A stretch of 64,000 nt of DNA from Flagellimonas abyssi (GCF_019457905.1 NZ_JAHZSV010000015.1:62001-126000); one strand, 5' to 3'; positions 1 to 10,401 are shown, numbered from the stretch's first letter. Translations and numbers: made by a program. The notes: generated from the sequence alone by a model not told the origin.

Positions 1-2
1 TG

Positions 3-2084
3 AAGCGTCACAGTATCAGGACCAACCTTGAGCATGATGTGTTTGATTGGTTGACCGTTGGTGGCAACCTTGCCATCACTAGAACTGAATTAAATGGATT
101 GAATACGGGAGGAAACTCACTTTCAGGAAACATTTTCAATGCCACCAGACAGCTTCCCAATATTCCTATTTACGACCCAAGCAACCCTACTGGTTTTAAC
201 CTATCCGCAGATGGAAGCGTAGTAGGTCAATGGGACAACACAGACCCTGTTGGCGACAATATTTCCAATATTGGCTACGTACTTGCCAATAATAAATTCC
301 AGTCCATCTCAAACAATACTTTGGCCAGCGCTTTTGGAGAGGTGAAACTATTGGAAGGTCTTACCTACAGATTTCAGGCCAGTGCCAACAATACCATTAC
401 CAATGGATTTTTGTATTACAGCCCCATCCATGGTGACGGTAGAGGATCCAATGGTAGGTTACAAAACAACAATCAGGATTATCTACGTTGGAATACTCAG
501 AACATCATCAACTACAACACTAGTATTGCCGATGCTCACAACATTGGTGTTACTGCTGTTATGGAATTTCAAAAAGATAAGTTCAAAAGTTTCTTTGGAA
601 CTGGTACCGATCTTTTGGATGAGTTCTACAACAAAAACTTAGTTACCGGAGCTTATGGTACACAAACTTCCGGTGGTAGTGTAACAGAAAACGGTATCAG
701 CTCCTATGTAGGTCGTTTAAGCTATAACTTTAAACAACGTTATTTTCTTCAAGGATCTATACGAAGGGATGGTATTTCAAAATTGAGCGAAGCTACCCGT
801 TGGAATAACTTTACCGGGTATTCTGCAGGTTGGAACATTGCCAACGAGGAATTTTTCAGTGGTTTGAACCCTGCTATTTCCCTCTTCAAGCTCAGGGGTT
901 CATACTCTGAAGTAGGAAACACTGATATTGGAGACTATCCCTATTTAGGATTGACCTCGGCTTCACAATACGGCACCCTAAACGGTATAGCATTCACCCA
1001 ATTTGGAAACGACCTATTGATTTGGGAAACCAGCAAAAAGACAGATTATGGTGTAGATTTAGGCTTCATGTCAGACAAATTGACCATCAGTTTTGACTAC
1101 TATAAAAATGATATTGATGGTTTGATTCTTGATGTACCTGTTCCTCAATCATTGGGTGTGCCGGACAGTAGAATCAAGAAAAATATTGGTAATATGGTAA
1201 ACGAAGGCCTTGAATTTGCCGTAAATTACACTCCTTTCAACACAGCGGATTTCAGCTGGAATGTTTCCGCTAACTTGACATTGGACAAAAACAAGATAAC
1301 CAACCTTCCCGAAGGCCAAGATATTATTGGAGGTACTTCTACCAACACTAACATCGCTCCCAACTTGATTATTAGAGAGGGAGAATCCATCAACTCTATT
1401 TATGGACACAGATATTGGGGCGTTAACCCTGCTAACGGTAACCCAGTGTACTATAAAGCTGATGGTTCTTTGGTACAGGGCAACCTGGACACACAGACCT
1501 ATTTTGTATTCAACCCCAGCAATCCTGGAGACCTATCAGAAGCTTCTTCTTTAAGTGCTGCGGACGACAAGTTTATTCTTGGAAACTCCTTGCCAACTTA
1601 TTACGGCTCCGTAATCAACAGGTTCACATACAAAGGCTTCGATTTTAGCTTTATGTTCCGTTATAGTGGTGGCAACGAGGTATTCAATGCAACTCGTAGA
1701 GATTTGGTGACCCAAAACTTCAATAACAACTCTACTGAGATTTTGGGAAGATGGCAAAGTGCTTCCAATCCTGGAGATGGAATTACACCTAGGCTTTACG
1801 CAAGTAGCAACACCTTTACCAACCTAACAGGACATGCTACAACTAGATTCTTGGAAAAAGGTGATTTTATCAGCTTGGACAATATCACTTTGGGCTATAA
1901 ACTCCCATCACTAGTAACTGATAAGTTGAATGTGGACATGGTAAGGTTCTTTATCCAAGGACAAAACCTATTGACCATTACAGACTATAAGGGCTTGAAC
2001 CCGGAAATGGAGTCCAGCGGTGTAGACATTAATGGTACACCAAGATCAAAAGTATTATCCATAGGTCTAAATGTTAATCTATAA
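3..2084 (+). CDS. SusC/RagA-like TonB-dependent outer-membrane receptor, C-terminal part
   Basis: This is the C-terminal part, about 690 residues, of a SusC-type TonB-dependent transporter that imports oligosaccharides across the outer membrane. The reading frame is open to the left edge of the window: KRHSIRTNLEHD precedes the GTG at 39, so the gene starts outside the window and 39 is not a real start. The sequence is a typical barrel, with alternating aromatic strands, a motif of the type FFIQGQNLLT near the end and a terminal strand SIGLNVNL. The signal peptide, carboxypeptidase-like domain and plug are missing because of the window edge. A susD gene follows after 9 bases, which confirms the SusC assignment. 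The substrate cannot be told from this fragment. Confidence 0.93.
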   Translation, partial: KRHSIRTNLEHDVFDWLTVGGNLAITRTELNGLNTGGNSLSGNIFNATRQLPNIPIYDPSNPTGFNLSADGSVVGQWDNTDPVGDNISNIGYVLANNKFQSISNNTLASAFGEVKLLEGLTYRFQASANNTITNGFLYYSPIHGDGRGSNGRLQNNNQDYLRWNTQNIINYNTSIADAHNIGVTAVMEFQKDKFKSFFGTGTDLLDEFYNKNLVTGAYGTQTSGGSVTENGISSYVGRLSYNFKQRYFLQGSIRRDGISKLSEATRWNNFTGYSAGWNIANEEFFSGLNPAISLFKLRGSYSEVGNTDIGDYPYLGLTSASQYGTLNGIAFTQFGNDLLIWETSKKTDYGVDLGFMSDKLTISFDYYKNDIDGLILDVPVPQSLGVPDSRIKKNIGNMVNEGLEFAVNYTPFNTADFSWNVSANLTLDKNKITNLPEGQDIIGGTSTNTNIAPNLIIREGESINSIYGHRYWGVNPANGNPVYYKADGSLVQGNLDTQTYFVFNPSNPGDLSEASSLSAADDKFILGNSLPTYYGSVINRFTYKGFDFSFMFRYSGGNEVFNATRRDLVTQNFNNNSTEILGRWQSASNPGDGITPRLYASSNTFTNLTGHATTRFLEKGDFISLDNITLGYKLPSLVTDKLNVDMVRFFIQGQNLLTITDYKGLNPEMESSGVDINGTPRSKVLSIGLNVNL

Positions 2085-2093
2085 TTCTTTAAA

Positions 2094-3662
2094 ATGAAAA
2101 AGATATTCAAATACATCACCCTTTCCTTTTTCGGGATTAGTGTGATCTCATGTTCCGACGAAACTCTTTTGGACCTGAGTCCTATCAATAACATTTCGTT
2201 GAGTGACTCATATTCATCCGCCTCGTTGATCGAGAGTTCGGTTAACGGGATGTACAATGCTGCCGCAATTGGTCAGTATAACTCAACTAACCCCAATGCT
2301 GGGCGTGGATATATCTGGGGTGCTGCTTTCGTACAACAAGGGGACAACCGAGGAGAAGATGTAGTTAATACCGCTACCTTCTATCAGTTGACCTATACGG
2401 CCACCTACGACCCGACAACTGCGAACAACGTTTATTATTGGGTAGATGGCTACCGTTTGATCAACAGGGCCAACTTGGTGATTGAAGGAGTTACCACAGC
2501 AGCTGAAGCAGGTATCATTACCCAAGCTGTTGCCGATGATTATATTGGACAAGCGAAATTTTTGCGTGCCATTACACACTTTGAGTTATTGAACTTCTTT
2601 GCAAGACCCTATAACTTTTCTGCAGGCGCTTCACACCCTGGAGTTCCTTACAGGGAGGTAGGTATTGACACTCAGGCTGAAATCGATTCTGAAATCGTAC
2701 TAGGCAGAAACACCGTAGCAGAGGTTTACGAAAAAGTATTGCAAGACTTGGACGATGCAGAGAGTCTGATCACCAACACATCATTGACCAAGGCGTCTGC
2801 AAACGCAGCCATCGCGTTTAAAACAAGGGTATATCTTCATATGAGAGATTGGGACGGGGTTATCGCCGAAGGCAACAAGCTTACTGGTGAATACACTTTG
2901 GAAGATTCTCCAAATGGCCCCTTTCTTGACAGTTATGGAAATTCCGAGTCAATTTTCTCATTGACACAAGCCGCAACCATGAACCCAGGTGTGAACGCTG
3001 CTTTGGCCTCACAGTACAACAGAAGAAGATTGGTGGCCATTAGTCCTATCATCTGGAGGGATCCTAGCTGGTTGGCGGACGATTTGCGTCGCGAGGACAA
3101 TTCAACCGAAACGGAAGTAGGTACCGGAATGGTATTTACGGCTGGAGGAGCAAAATTCACCCTAAAATATAAAGATGGGGTAAACTATACCGATGCTTCT
3201 CCTGTTATCCGTTACGCTGAAGTATTGTTGAACATGGCCGAAGCACAAGCTAGAAGAGCAGCTGCCGATCTAGGAGCTTCCTTGTCTTTATTAAACCAAG
3301 TTAGAAACAGATCTCTTGCTGATCCAGCTACCCAAGCTTATGTAGCCGGTGATTTTGCCAATGCTGGAGAACTTGTTGGTGCAATCCTAAAAGAGAGAAG
3401 AATCGAGTTTTTAATGGAGGGCAGAAGATGGTCCGACATTCACAGACTTCAAGGAGATGATCTTCAACCCATCAACGGAATACCACAAAAGGTAGCCAAT
3501 GGAACTCCTGCTGCAGAATTGTACACTTTGGGGACTCCATACGATGGTCCTTATGGTGTTCCTGCTGTGCCTTATGCAGACTTCAAGTTTCTCTGGCCAA
3601 TTCCTCAGATAGAGGTCAATGCCAATCCAACTCTGGCCGAACAACAAAACCCAGGCTGGTAA
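2094..3662 (+). CDS. SusD/RagB-like glycan-binding lipoprotein
   Basis: This 522-residue surface lipoprotein is the partner of the SusC receptor just upstream and would sit as a lid over it. The N-terminus is a lipoprotein signal (basic MKKIFK, hydrophobic core, then VISC with Cys20). The body shows SusD features: a helical TPR-like region with AKFLRAITHFELLNFF around residues 150-170, and the C-terminal segment LKERRIEFLMEGRRWSDIHR around 430-450. It ends in NPGW, a common SusD ending. It is the second gene of the susCD pair and is followed at once by a strong terminator. No catabolic genes lie next to it, so its glycan is unknown. Confidence 0.95.
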   Translation: MKKIFKYITLSFFGISVISCSDETLLDLSPINNISLSDSYSSASLIESSVNGMYNAAAIGQYNSTNPNAGRGYIWGAAFVQQGDNRGEDVVNTATFYQLTYTATYDPTTANNVYYWVDGYRLINRANLVIEGVTTAAEAGIITQAVADDYIGQAKFLRAITHFELLNFFARPYNFSAGASHPGVPYREVGIDTQAEIDSEIVLGRNTVAEVYEKVLQDLDDAESLITNTSLTKASANAAIAFKTRVYLHMRDWDGVIAEGNKLTGEYTLEDSPNGPFLDSYGNSESIFSLTQAATMNPGVNAALASQYNRRRLVAISPIIWRDPSWLADDLRREDNSTETEVGTGMVFTAGGAKFTLKYKDGVNYTDASPVIRYAEVLLNMAEAQARRAAADLGASLSLLNQVRNRSLADPATQAYVAGDFANAGELVGAILKERRIEFLMEGRRWSDIHRLQGDDLQPINGIPQKVANGTPAAELYTLGTPYDGPYGVPAVPYADFKFLWPIPQIEVNANPTLAEQQNPGW

Positions 3663-3690
3663 TACTCCAGACTATAAAAAGTATATCAAC

Positions 3691-3721
3691 AAAAAACCCG
3701 TGGGCTCTCCCACGGGTTTTT
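3691..3721. terminator. Bidirectional intrinsic terminator
   Basis: A perfect 8-bp stem CCCGTGGG / CCCACGGG (3697-3704 and 3709-3716) with loop CTCT is flanked by A6 on the left and T5 on the right. It can therefore stop transcription from susD (+) and from the convergent barrel gene (-). Confidence 0.9.
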
Positions 3722-3772
3722 AATTTTATACTATCATCAACTCTGTTTTCCGGAGCTCATAGTTCATCTTCT

Positions 3773-5518
3773 TTAAAAATCAAACTTATAGGACACTCCT
3801 GCCAAGGCTTGGAAACCTTGAACCCTAAAGTTGGCCCAACGCTGGTAACTATTGTTGGCAATATTTGATGCCTTTACAAAAATAGATAGTTGCTCATTGA
3901 ATCGATATCCTACGTGTGCATTGGCATCAAAAAAACCATCTAAGGTTACCTGTTGGAATTGCAACTCGGAATCAAGCGGATTAATTTGGGATAACAAATC
4001 ATCTCTTTCACCTACATAAAACAAGTTGGCACCCATATACCATTGGTCGGAGATTTGATAATCCATGAAAACCGACCCCTTAATGGAGGGTAGGTTCCAC
4101 GCTGGATTGTCGGTTTCGGTATCATAATCGTAGAATTCCGCATTGACACCAAGGGAGAAATTACGGTTGACGTCCACATTGATTTCCCCGAAAACACCTA
4201 ACGTTTTCACATCATCATAAAACACCTGAAAAGAGTTGCCGTAGTAATAGCTTTTTTCATCATCCCGAGAAGTATTAATAGGATTATGAAAGAACAATGG
4301 CTTTCTATTCTCGGCCATATAGGAGCCTTTGATGTTGTATCCCACATTGGAGGTCAACTGCCCTTTCAAACCTAAATAGCCTTCATATTGTTGGTCCGTT
4401 GGAATAATATCCAAAGTCGGTGAAACAAAGGGATTCTCATTTACAAAATCGTAATAAGAGTTTTGCTTCAACTCCCCTTCTACTCCACCATAGGCGATTA
4501 CATTTTCGTCCATCACACGGTACGATGCCGTTACAGCGGGATAGATATAAAAATTGTTCTCACTGTTTTCCATATCAAGACCATAAACAATATTGGCCCC
4601 CAAGTTAATGGTCAAGTCATCACGCAGGATCAATAAACTCGGCGTTACCCCTGCCTGAAGATTGCTATACTTTTTCTCTCCTGAATTCACTCCTTCCGTA
4701 ATAGAGCCATTTTCAAAGCTACCCCCTACATAATCGACTTTAGCTGAAATCGTAATCAACTCCTCGGTTATGGGAAGTTCAAATGTTGGATTGATCACCG
4801 CGCGGTTCTCCGCAGATTCAGTAGCATCCCAAAAGCGTCTCAACAAAAGATTTCCGCTCTTAAAATAAGAATCTTCCATATTAAAATGCGCTTTGGCCTC
4901 GGCATTGAAATAGTTTTGTGTTTCATCCATGGCATTGATCTCACCCTCACTGAACAGTTCGCTCTGAATTCCGTACCAATTGTAAAGTTGATGTTGCAAC
5001 CCTATGGCCGCACCCCAATCCATATAACGGTCCTTTTTGGCATAGGAAGCATTCAACTTGGTGTCATAGAAATCGGTCTCCAAAGGGGTGGAATCCAAAT
5101 CACCACGGGACGAGTTATGGGTCAGACCAAAATCCAACAAATCTTCTCCCCTGTTGAATTCCCGACTGGTATAAAAATCCACCAAGGCATTATTGTAATT
5201 GCCCAAACCGATTGATGCATAGGAATTGTACAAGGTGGGTGGTGGAGTTTTTTCCACTCCCGAAGCTTTTCCCTTTGCCGGGGTAAAGGTGGATGCCACG
5301 GGCACCGAAAATATACTGTAATTGATTTTCTTTTTTTGAAGCACAATGGAATCGTTCAAGCTGGGGGACGATTTGATCTTAAAGGCATCCGAAACGGTCG
5401 GGGAATACGGCTTTACCACCGTTACCGTTTCCGTACCAATGTTATCCTCTTCTTGGGCGATAACCATTCCGCAAAGGCTCAAAAAAAGTAATGAAAATAT
5501 ATAGGTTCTCTTTTGCAT
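3773..5518 (-). CDS. Outer-membrane beta-barrel protein (TonB-receptor-like), partner of the TPR protein
   Basis: This 581-residue exported protein has a signal peptide (MQKRTYIFSLLFLSLCGMVIA, cleaved before QEED). A short conserved segment TVTVVKPYSPTVSDAFKIK follows at residues 31-49, then a Pro-rich linker. From about residue 95 it is barrel-like, rich in alternating aromatic and polar residues, and it ends in an outer-membrane signature (ALAGVSYKFDF). It resembles the barrel of TonB receptors but has no obvious full plug domain. It lies 12 bases downstream of the large TPR gene, so the two are probably co-transcribed and may work together at the envelope. Its function is not known to me; annotation as a TonB-dependent receptor would rest on the barrel alone. 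Confidence 0.75.
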   Translation of the reverse strand: MQKRTYIFSLLFLSLCGMVIAQEEDNIGTETVTVVKPYSPTVSDAFKIKSSPSLNDSIVLQKKKINYSIFSVPVASTFTPAKGKASGVEKTPPPTLYNSYASIGLGNYNNALVDFYTSREFNRGEDLLDFGLTHNSSRGDLDSTPLETDFYDTKLNASYAKKDRYMDWGAAIGLQHQLYNWYGIQSELFSEGEINAMDETQNYFNAEAKAHFNMEDSYFKSGNLLLRRFWDATESAENRAVINPTFELPITEELITISAKVDYVGGSFENGSITEGVNSGEKKYSNLQAGVTPSLLILRDDLTINLGANIVYGLDMENSENNFYIYPAVTASYRVMDENVIAYGGVEGELKQNSYYDFVNENPFVSPTLDIIPTDQQYEGYLGLKGQLTSNVGYNIKGSYMAENRKPLFFHNPINTSRDDEKSYYYGNSFQVFYDDVKTLGVFGEINVDVNRNFSLGVNAEFYDYDTETDNPAWNLPSIKGSVFMDYQISDQWYMGANLFYVGERDDLLSQINPLDSELQFQQVTLDGFFDANAHVGYRFNEQLSIFVKASNIANNSYQRWANFRVQGFQALAGVSYKFDF

Positions 5519-5530
5519 GTTGTGTCTCGT

Positions 5531-8500
5531 TTAGTTTTCGTTGAGGTCTACGGATGAATTGCTCTCTGCTTCCTTGGCCTTAATGGTGGCCAGTTCACTT
5601 TTGGCATCCGAAACGATTTCATCAAATTCGGAAAAGTTGGAGATGACACTTTCCAAAATATAGGTAGCCTGAAAGGCATCTCCCAGATTGTAGAAGTTCT
5701 TCGCCATGATTACCAACCCTTTTCCTGCCCATTCCTTGTATGCAGCATAGTCCTTTGCCAATTTTTGAACCGACTCGTTAGAAGCTTCATAATTCTGCTC
5801 CTGATTCTTAAAATAGGCATCGTAGTACCAAGCTTCGGCCGCCAATTCTCCAGATGCTATCTGCTTCACATCCTGGTAAGCAGTTTTAGCTAAGTTCTCA
5901 TTGTTCGTAGCAATGGCCGAACGAGCAATCATGATCTGCGCATCACTTTTAATACGGTCATCAATTTTAGGGGCCTTCAGCACTTTCTCGGCATAAGCAA
6001 TGGTCTGCGAATAATCCTTTTGGCCATAATATCCTTTCATCAAATTGGATTGGGCAAAGGTTTTGTTCTCCGAAATATCCGCAGTGTTCTCCAATCTTTT
6101 CAAATACGGAATAGCGTTATTATAATCTTTCCTATCCACATAGATTTCACAAACACGCGTTAAAGCTTGTTCCGTGTACTCGCCATTGCCGTCATCGGCA
6201 ACAGCTTTGTATTTAGGTAATGCCTTATCTTTTTCTCCATTGGCAAAATACAATTGCGCTAATGCGAAATTAGCACTTTGGGCATGCAATCCTCTTGGGA
6301 ATTGCTTCAGGTAATCCTCATATCCTCGGATAGCCGCAGGTGTTTTGCCTTCGATTTGTTTTCTTTCGGCGGATTCGAAACTTGCATTATCCAGCTCGGA
6401 ATCGGTCACCTCTACAAAATCCAAGTTTCTGGCCCATGCAGCGTACTCACTTACCCGGCCTTCGTCCACGTAGACCAATTTGGCCGTGGCCACCGCTTGT
6501 TTGGCCTCTTGGGTGTTCGGATATTTTTGGACCACTTCCTTAAGTTTGCTCAACGCCTGTTCATTTCGGCTGGAATTGTAATACACCAATCCAGAACGCA
6601 ACAGTCCACGAGGCGCAAATTTGCTCGTAGCGTATTCTGCGACGATACGGTCGTAGGTTTGCAGCCCCAAACTTTCTTGGTTATTGTTGATATAGGAATT
6701 GCCCAGTTCGAAGAGGGCATCATCTCGAAGGGATGAGGAAGGATAATTGGTCAAAAACTCGTTCAGGCCATCGATTTTCGCGGAATTATTCCCCAAAAAG
6801 CCATCACATAGTGTTTTCTGGAACGCCGCATAATCCCGCTCAGGACCATTCATACTGGATGCCGTATCGTACGCCTTCTTTGCCAATTGATATTTACTGT
6901 TCACAAAATAGCTGTCGCCCAAACGCAAATAACCATCGTTCTTTCTTTGGTTATCGATAGCATTGGAGCCCACAACATTTTGAAAATATGAAATGGCACT
7001 ATTATAGTCTTTTAATTTGAAGTAAGAATAGCCCAGGTTATAATCCAAATGTTCGTACTCTGGAAGCGATTTGGCAACTGGTGAGTTCTGGAAACGCACA
7101 AAATCAACCAAAGCTTCCTCAAAACGGTTCAATCTGTAAGCTGATTCCGCTTTCCAATAAAGTGTCCGGGCCTCAAAATTGGCGTTCGATGCACTTTTCA
7201 AGGATTTATCAAATCGTTCCCAAGCACCTTCGTAATCACCATCGATAAATAATTCAATTCCTCGGTAGTACGCCACTTTTTGATAGGTTTCCTTGCTTGC
7301 GTAGTTTTGGTTCTCTTCCAACAGCTGCATGGCCCCCTCAAAATTTCGTGAAGTGATATACGAGTCCACCAATAGCTCTTGAACCTCCATTTGATGCTCA
7401 TCCTTTGGATATTTATCCAAATATGAGGTCAAAACTTGCGGAACCGGTTCGTAGGCGTTTCCGATTTCGTAGCTCAAACGGGCATAGTTCAACCAAGCAT
7501 CCTTTTGGATTTCTGGACTGAACTCCATTTGCGAAGCATTTCGGAACGCGTTCAATGCTTCGGATTTTTTATCCAATTTTAAATAGCACTCGGCCAAATG
7601 GTAGTATGCATTTTGGGAAACTGCATTGCTACCCCCAATGATTTTATTGAACTGTTGAATGGCCTGATCGTAGTTGCTCAATTTATAATGGCTGTAGCCC
7701 AAGAGGTAATAATCAGTATTGTTCCATTTGCCGCGCTTGCCCCTATATGCTTCCAAATAGGGAACGGCCTCGGCATATTGTTCCAAATTGAAATAGCTTT
7801 CCCCGATAATTTTGTTGAGTTCAGAAATTTCTTCCCTATTTGATTTAGGCAATTGTTTTTTGGCCAACTCAATGGCCTCTTGGAACTTACCAAGCTTAAA
7901 ATTCAGGTCCGCTTGATAATAGGTCAATTTTTCATCCAGCAACTCTGGGTCTCGGATTTGGTCGAACCGAGCACTTGCCGAGTTGTAATCGTCCTGTTCG
8001 TAGGCAATATATCCCAAATAATATTTGGCCTGTGAACCATATTTTTGGGAAGTCGTTACCTTGTTCAGATAGCGTTCTGCCTCTTGCGGACGTTTGGACG
8101 CATAAAGCGCATAACCATTATTGAAGTTAAAACGTTCCCGCTCCGAATAGGGCATGGTACTCTCATCCACTTTTTTGTACCATTTTAAAGCGTAGGGATA
8201 TTTTCCCGTTTCAAAATAGTAGTCGGCCACGTCCAAAAATGCTGAATTTCGCTTGGTAGATGTTGGGTAACGCTCTACAAAGTCTTTCATCATTTTATCC
8301 GCTCCGCGCTGATTCAAACGTATAGCGGCGTTCGCGGCATAATAAGCGCTATTGGCTTCGGTCTCCCCATCCTTGGTGGATGCCTTTACGGACTCAAAAA
8401 TGTTCTGAGCGGCCTGGTATTGCTCGTTGTTGTAGAGCGCCAAGGCATCTTGATAGGCTTTGTTTTCGTGGGTATATATCTTGGTTTCCTGTGCGGATAG

Positions 8501-8554
8501 CACAAAAAAAGTTCCCATAAAAATGGGAATTAAAAGGAGGTTTTTTCGATTCAT
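5531..8554 (-). CDS. Large periplasmic tetratricopeptide-repeat protein
   Basis: This 1007-residue protein has a signal peptide (MNRKNLLLIPIFMGTFFVLSA, then QET). Tetratricopeptide repeats cover nearly the whole length; examples are ALALYNNEQYQAAQNIFESV near residue 37, AIQQFNKIIGGSNAVSQNAY near 310 and ALSKLKEVVQKYPNTQEAKQ near 680. The spacing of Tyr/Ala/Pro positions resembles the YbgF/CpoB and BamD type of TPR, as in annotations 'tol-pal system protein YbgF'. It is most likely a periplasmic scaffold. It is the first gene of a two-gene operon with the barrel protein downstream, which suggests a common envelope role. Enzymatic function is unlikely because no catalytic domain is visible. Confidence 0.85.
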   Translation of the reverse strand: MNRKNLLLIPIFMGTFFVLSAQETKIYTHENKAYQDALALYNNEQYQAAQNIFESVKASTKDGETEANSAYYAANAAIRLNQRGADKMMKDFVERYPTSTKRNSAFLDVADYYFETGKYPYALKWYKKVDESTMPYSERERFNFNNGYALYASKRPQEAERYLNKVTTSQKYGSQAKYYLGYIAYEQDDYNSASARFDQIRDPELLDEKLTYYQADLNFKLGKFQEAIELAKKQLPKSNREEISELNKIIGESYFNLEQYAEAVPYLEAYRGKRGKWNNTDYYLLGYSHYKLSNYDQAIQQFNKIIGGSNAVSQNAYYHLAECYLKLDKKSEALNAFRNASQMEFSPEIQKDAWLNYARLSYEIGNAYEPVPQVLTSYLDKYPKDEHQMEVQELLVDSYITSRNFEGAMQLLEENQNYASKETYQKVAYYRGIELFIDGDYEGAWERFDKSLKSASNANFEARTLYWKAESAYRLNRFEEALVDFVRFQNSPVAKSLPEYEHLDYNLGYSYFKLKDYNSAISYFQNVVGSNAIDNQRKNDGYLRLGDSYFVNSKYQLAKKAYDTASSMNGPERDYAAFQKTLCDGFLGNNSAKIDGLNEFLTNYPSSSLRDDALFELGNSYINNNQESLGLQTYDRIVAEYATSKFAPRGLLRSGLVYYNSSRNEQALSKLKEVVQKYPNTQEAKQAVATAKLVYVDEGRVSEYAAWARNLDFVEVTDSELDNASFESAERKQIEGKTPAAIRGYEDYLKQFPRGLHAQSANFALAQLYFANGEKDKALPKYKAVADDGNGEYTEQALTRVCEIYVDRKDYNNAIPYLKRLENTADISENKTFAQSNLMKGYYGQKDYSQTIAYAEKVLKAPKIDDRIKSDAQIMIARSAIATNNENLAKTAYQDVKQIASGELAAEAWYYDAYFKNQEQNYEASNESVQKLAKDYAAYKEWAGKGLVIMAKNFYNLGDAFQATYILESVISNFSEFDEIVSDAKSELATIKAKEAESNSSVDLNEN

Positions 8555-8817
8555 AGTGTTCTACGCTCTTCTCGATTGACTTTACACATAACGTCAAATT
8601 TAAGGCCAAAGTATATTTTAATCTGTCATTTACCGAAATTTACGAAGCCGAACTTGATTTATTGGCACGAAATAGTATTTTTAAGTCCTCTATTGAAAAC
8701 CCCTTCAATAGTTAGAATTCCAAACCTCAACATATAAAGCCCATTTGGGCTTTACGATTACAAGAAAGGGACAATCCTTTTGTTTGTGTTCCATTGTCTA
8801 ATTTATACCATGTTGAG

Positions 8818-9369
8818 ATGTCTTATTTTATTTTGATTATTGTCCTTATCCTATTGTTTTGTGTTTTCCTATACAACAACCTAATCAGTAAAAAAAACAA
8901 GGTCGAAGAATCTTATAGCACCATTGATGTGATGCTAAAAAAGAGAACTGACCTCATTCCCCAACTCGTAACAACGGTAAAAGGCTCCATTCAGCACGAG
9001 CGGGAAACCTTGACCGAGCTCACCCGACTCCGAGAAAAAATATTGGACAAAGAAGTGGGAACTGAGGAACGGTTTCAGTTAGAAAGTCAGTTGGGAATCA
9101 TGTTGGGGAAATTGCAGGTGCGCGCCGAAGCATATCCGGATTTAAAGGCCAATCAGAATTTTTTATTGTTGCAATCCAGCCTTAACGAAGTGGAGGAACA
9201 ACTCTCCGCAGCACGAAGAGCATACAATGCCGCCGTAAACTCCTTCAACAATGCCATTGAAATGTTCCCCTCGAACCTTATGGGTAAAATGATGGGATAC
9301 CAGCAAAGAACACTCTTCATCATTAAGGAAGAAGAGAGAAGCGTACCAAAGATTTCATTCAACTCGTAG
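8818..9369 (+). CDS. lemA: LemA family membrane protein
   Basis: This 183-residue LemA-family protein has one N-terminal membrane segment (about residues 3-24, IIVLILLFCVFLYNNLI). The family signature follows (KNKVEESYSTIDVMLKKRTDLIPQLV at 27-52, with the conserved Asn, Asp and Pro), then long helices with NQNFLLLQSSLNEVEEQL and a C-terminal AYNAAVNSFNNAIEMFPSN. I chose the ATG at 8818. An upstream TTG at 8794 would add only eight residues and would spoil the short N-terminal tail usual for LemA. The next gene, DUF3137, starts 3 bases after the stop; the lemA-DUF3137 pair is common. The role is unknown in general, but the family is membrane bound with a large soluble coiled domain. Confidence 0.92.
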   Translation: MSYFILIIVLILLFCVFLYNNLISKKNKVEESYSTIDVMLKKRTDLIPQLVTTVKGSIQHERETLTELTRLREKILDKEVGTEERFQLESQLGIMLGKLQVRAEAYPDLKANQNFLLLQSSLNEVEEQLSAARRAYNAAVNSFNNAIEMFPSNLMGKMMGYQQRTLFIIKEEERSVPKISFNS

Positions 9370-9372
9370 CAA

Positions 9373-10401
9373 ATGGTAGATTTAAATAAAATCAGGGACG
9401 AGCTGCATCCGCTTCTATTGAAAGCAGAACAAATACGAAGGAAACATATTGTTTATCAAAGTGTATTTTCAATTTTAATGTCACTAATGATTTTTGGATT
9501 TTTGCTTTTGCCCATCATTACATATTTCAACAATGCCGGCTTTAGCAAATGGATTGCCAATGTGACCGAAGGAAGTTCGTGGAACCCCATTCAAGTGATA
9601 GCAACGTTATATTGGGTGCCTTTTTTCATTACGATGATTGCCTCCTATACCACCAAAAATAAATACAAGGCAATGGAAAGGGAAATAATAACGATTGCCC
9701 TGAATAAAATGGTGCCCGAACTGAAATTTGACCCCAAAAGACAGATTACCCCAAAACTGATTGAAGAAAGTAAACTGCTCCCCTCCTATGCCCAAATCAA
9801 AAAAAGCCAAAACAAGCAGGGTGGTTATAACCTCCATTTTGGGACTTTAAAAGGAACAGTAGGAAACACATCAATAACCATGGGAGATGTCAACATCATC
9901 AACCAGGGGGTTTATGGTTCCTTTTTGATGTACATTCCTTTGTTCCCCTACCTCAATTTTGCCTATAATTATATGAGGCCTTATTTTTCCAAACATCATT
10001 CCACAGAGAATTTAGGAAGTAGTTTTGTTGGAATGTTTGCCGTGGTCGATTTTAATAAAAAGTTTAAGGGATACACCATTGTTTTGCCCGATGCAATGGA
10101 AAAAAGGGTCGGATATCTGGCAAAAAATCTACAAACTTTGAATGCTGCAAGAGGTGAACTTGTACATCTGGAAGATATGGAGTTTGAAAACGATTTTATG
10201 GTGTACAGTACCGATCAAGTTGAGGCCCGATATATTCTATCCACCTCCCTAATGGAAAAAATCACCCGATTAAAAAGAAAAATTGACAAACCCATTATGC
10301 TGTCGTTCAATAAGAACAAATTGTATCTGGGCATACAGCATCCACATGGTTTTTTGTGTTTTGACAAGAAGAAAAACTTATTGACCTCCAATGTTTTTTG
10401 A
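9373..10401 (+). CDS. DUF3137 family membrane protein (apparent C-terminal frameshift)
   Basis: This 342-residue protein of the DUF3137 family has two membrane segments, near residues 27-50 and 74-93, followed by a soluble domain. It is co-transcribed with lemA. The frame stops at a TGA (10399-10401) that lies directly after a run of six T (10394-10399). If one T is removed, the frame runs on for 33 codons to a TAA at 10499-10501 and gives a continuation beginning EKIHDDVYAAIGIVEDLNLN and then TRIW. As I remember the family, this is its usual C-terminal end. The gene is therefore either frameshifted in this strain or the base is a sequencing error in the homopolymer. Function is not known. 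Confidence 0.85.
   Translation: MVDLNKIRDELHPLLLKAEQIRRKHIVYQSVFSILMSLMIFGFLLLPIITYFNNAGFSKWIANVTEGSSWNPIQVIATLYWVPFFITMIASYTTKNKYKAMEREIITIALNKMVPELKFDPKRQITPKLIEESKLLPSYAQIKKSQNKQGGYNLHFGTLKGTVGNTSITMGDVNIINQGVYGSFLMYIPLFPYLNFAYNYMRPYFSKHHSTENLGSSFVGMFAVVDFNKKFKGYTIVLPDAMEKRVGYLAKNLQTLNAARGELVHLEDMEFENDFMVYSTDQVEARYILSTSLMEKITRLKRKIDKPIMLSFNKNKLYLGIQHPHGFLCFDKKKNLLTSNVF

Noticed and set aside
6278-6736. Plus-strand open frame of 152 codons inside the TPR gene
   Set aside because: It lies fully antisense to a clear TPR protein and its translation has no domain-like features.
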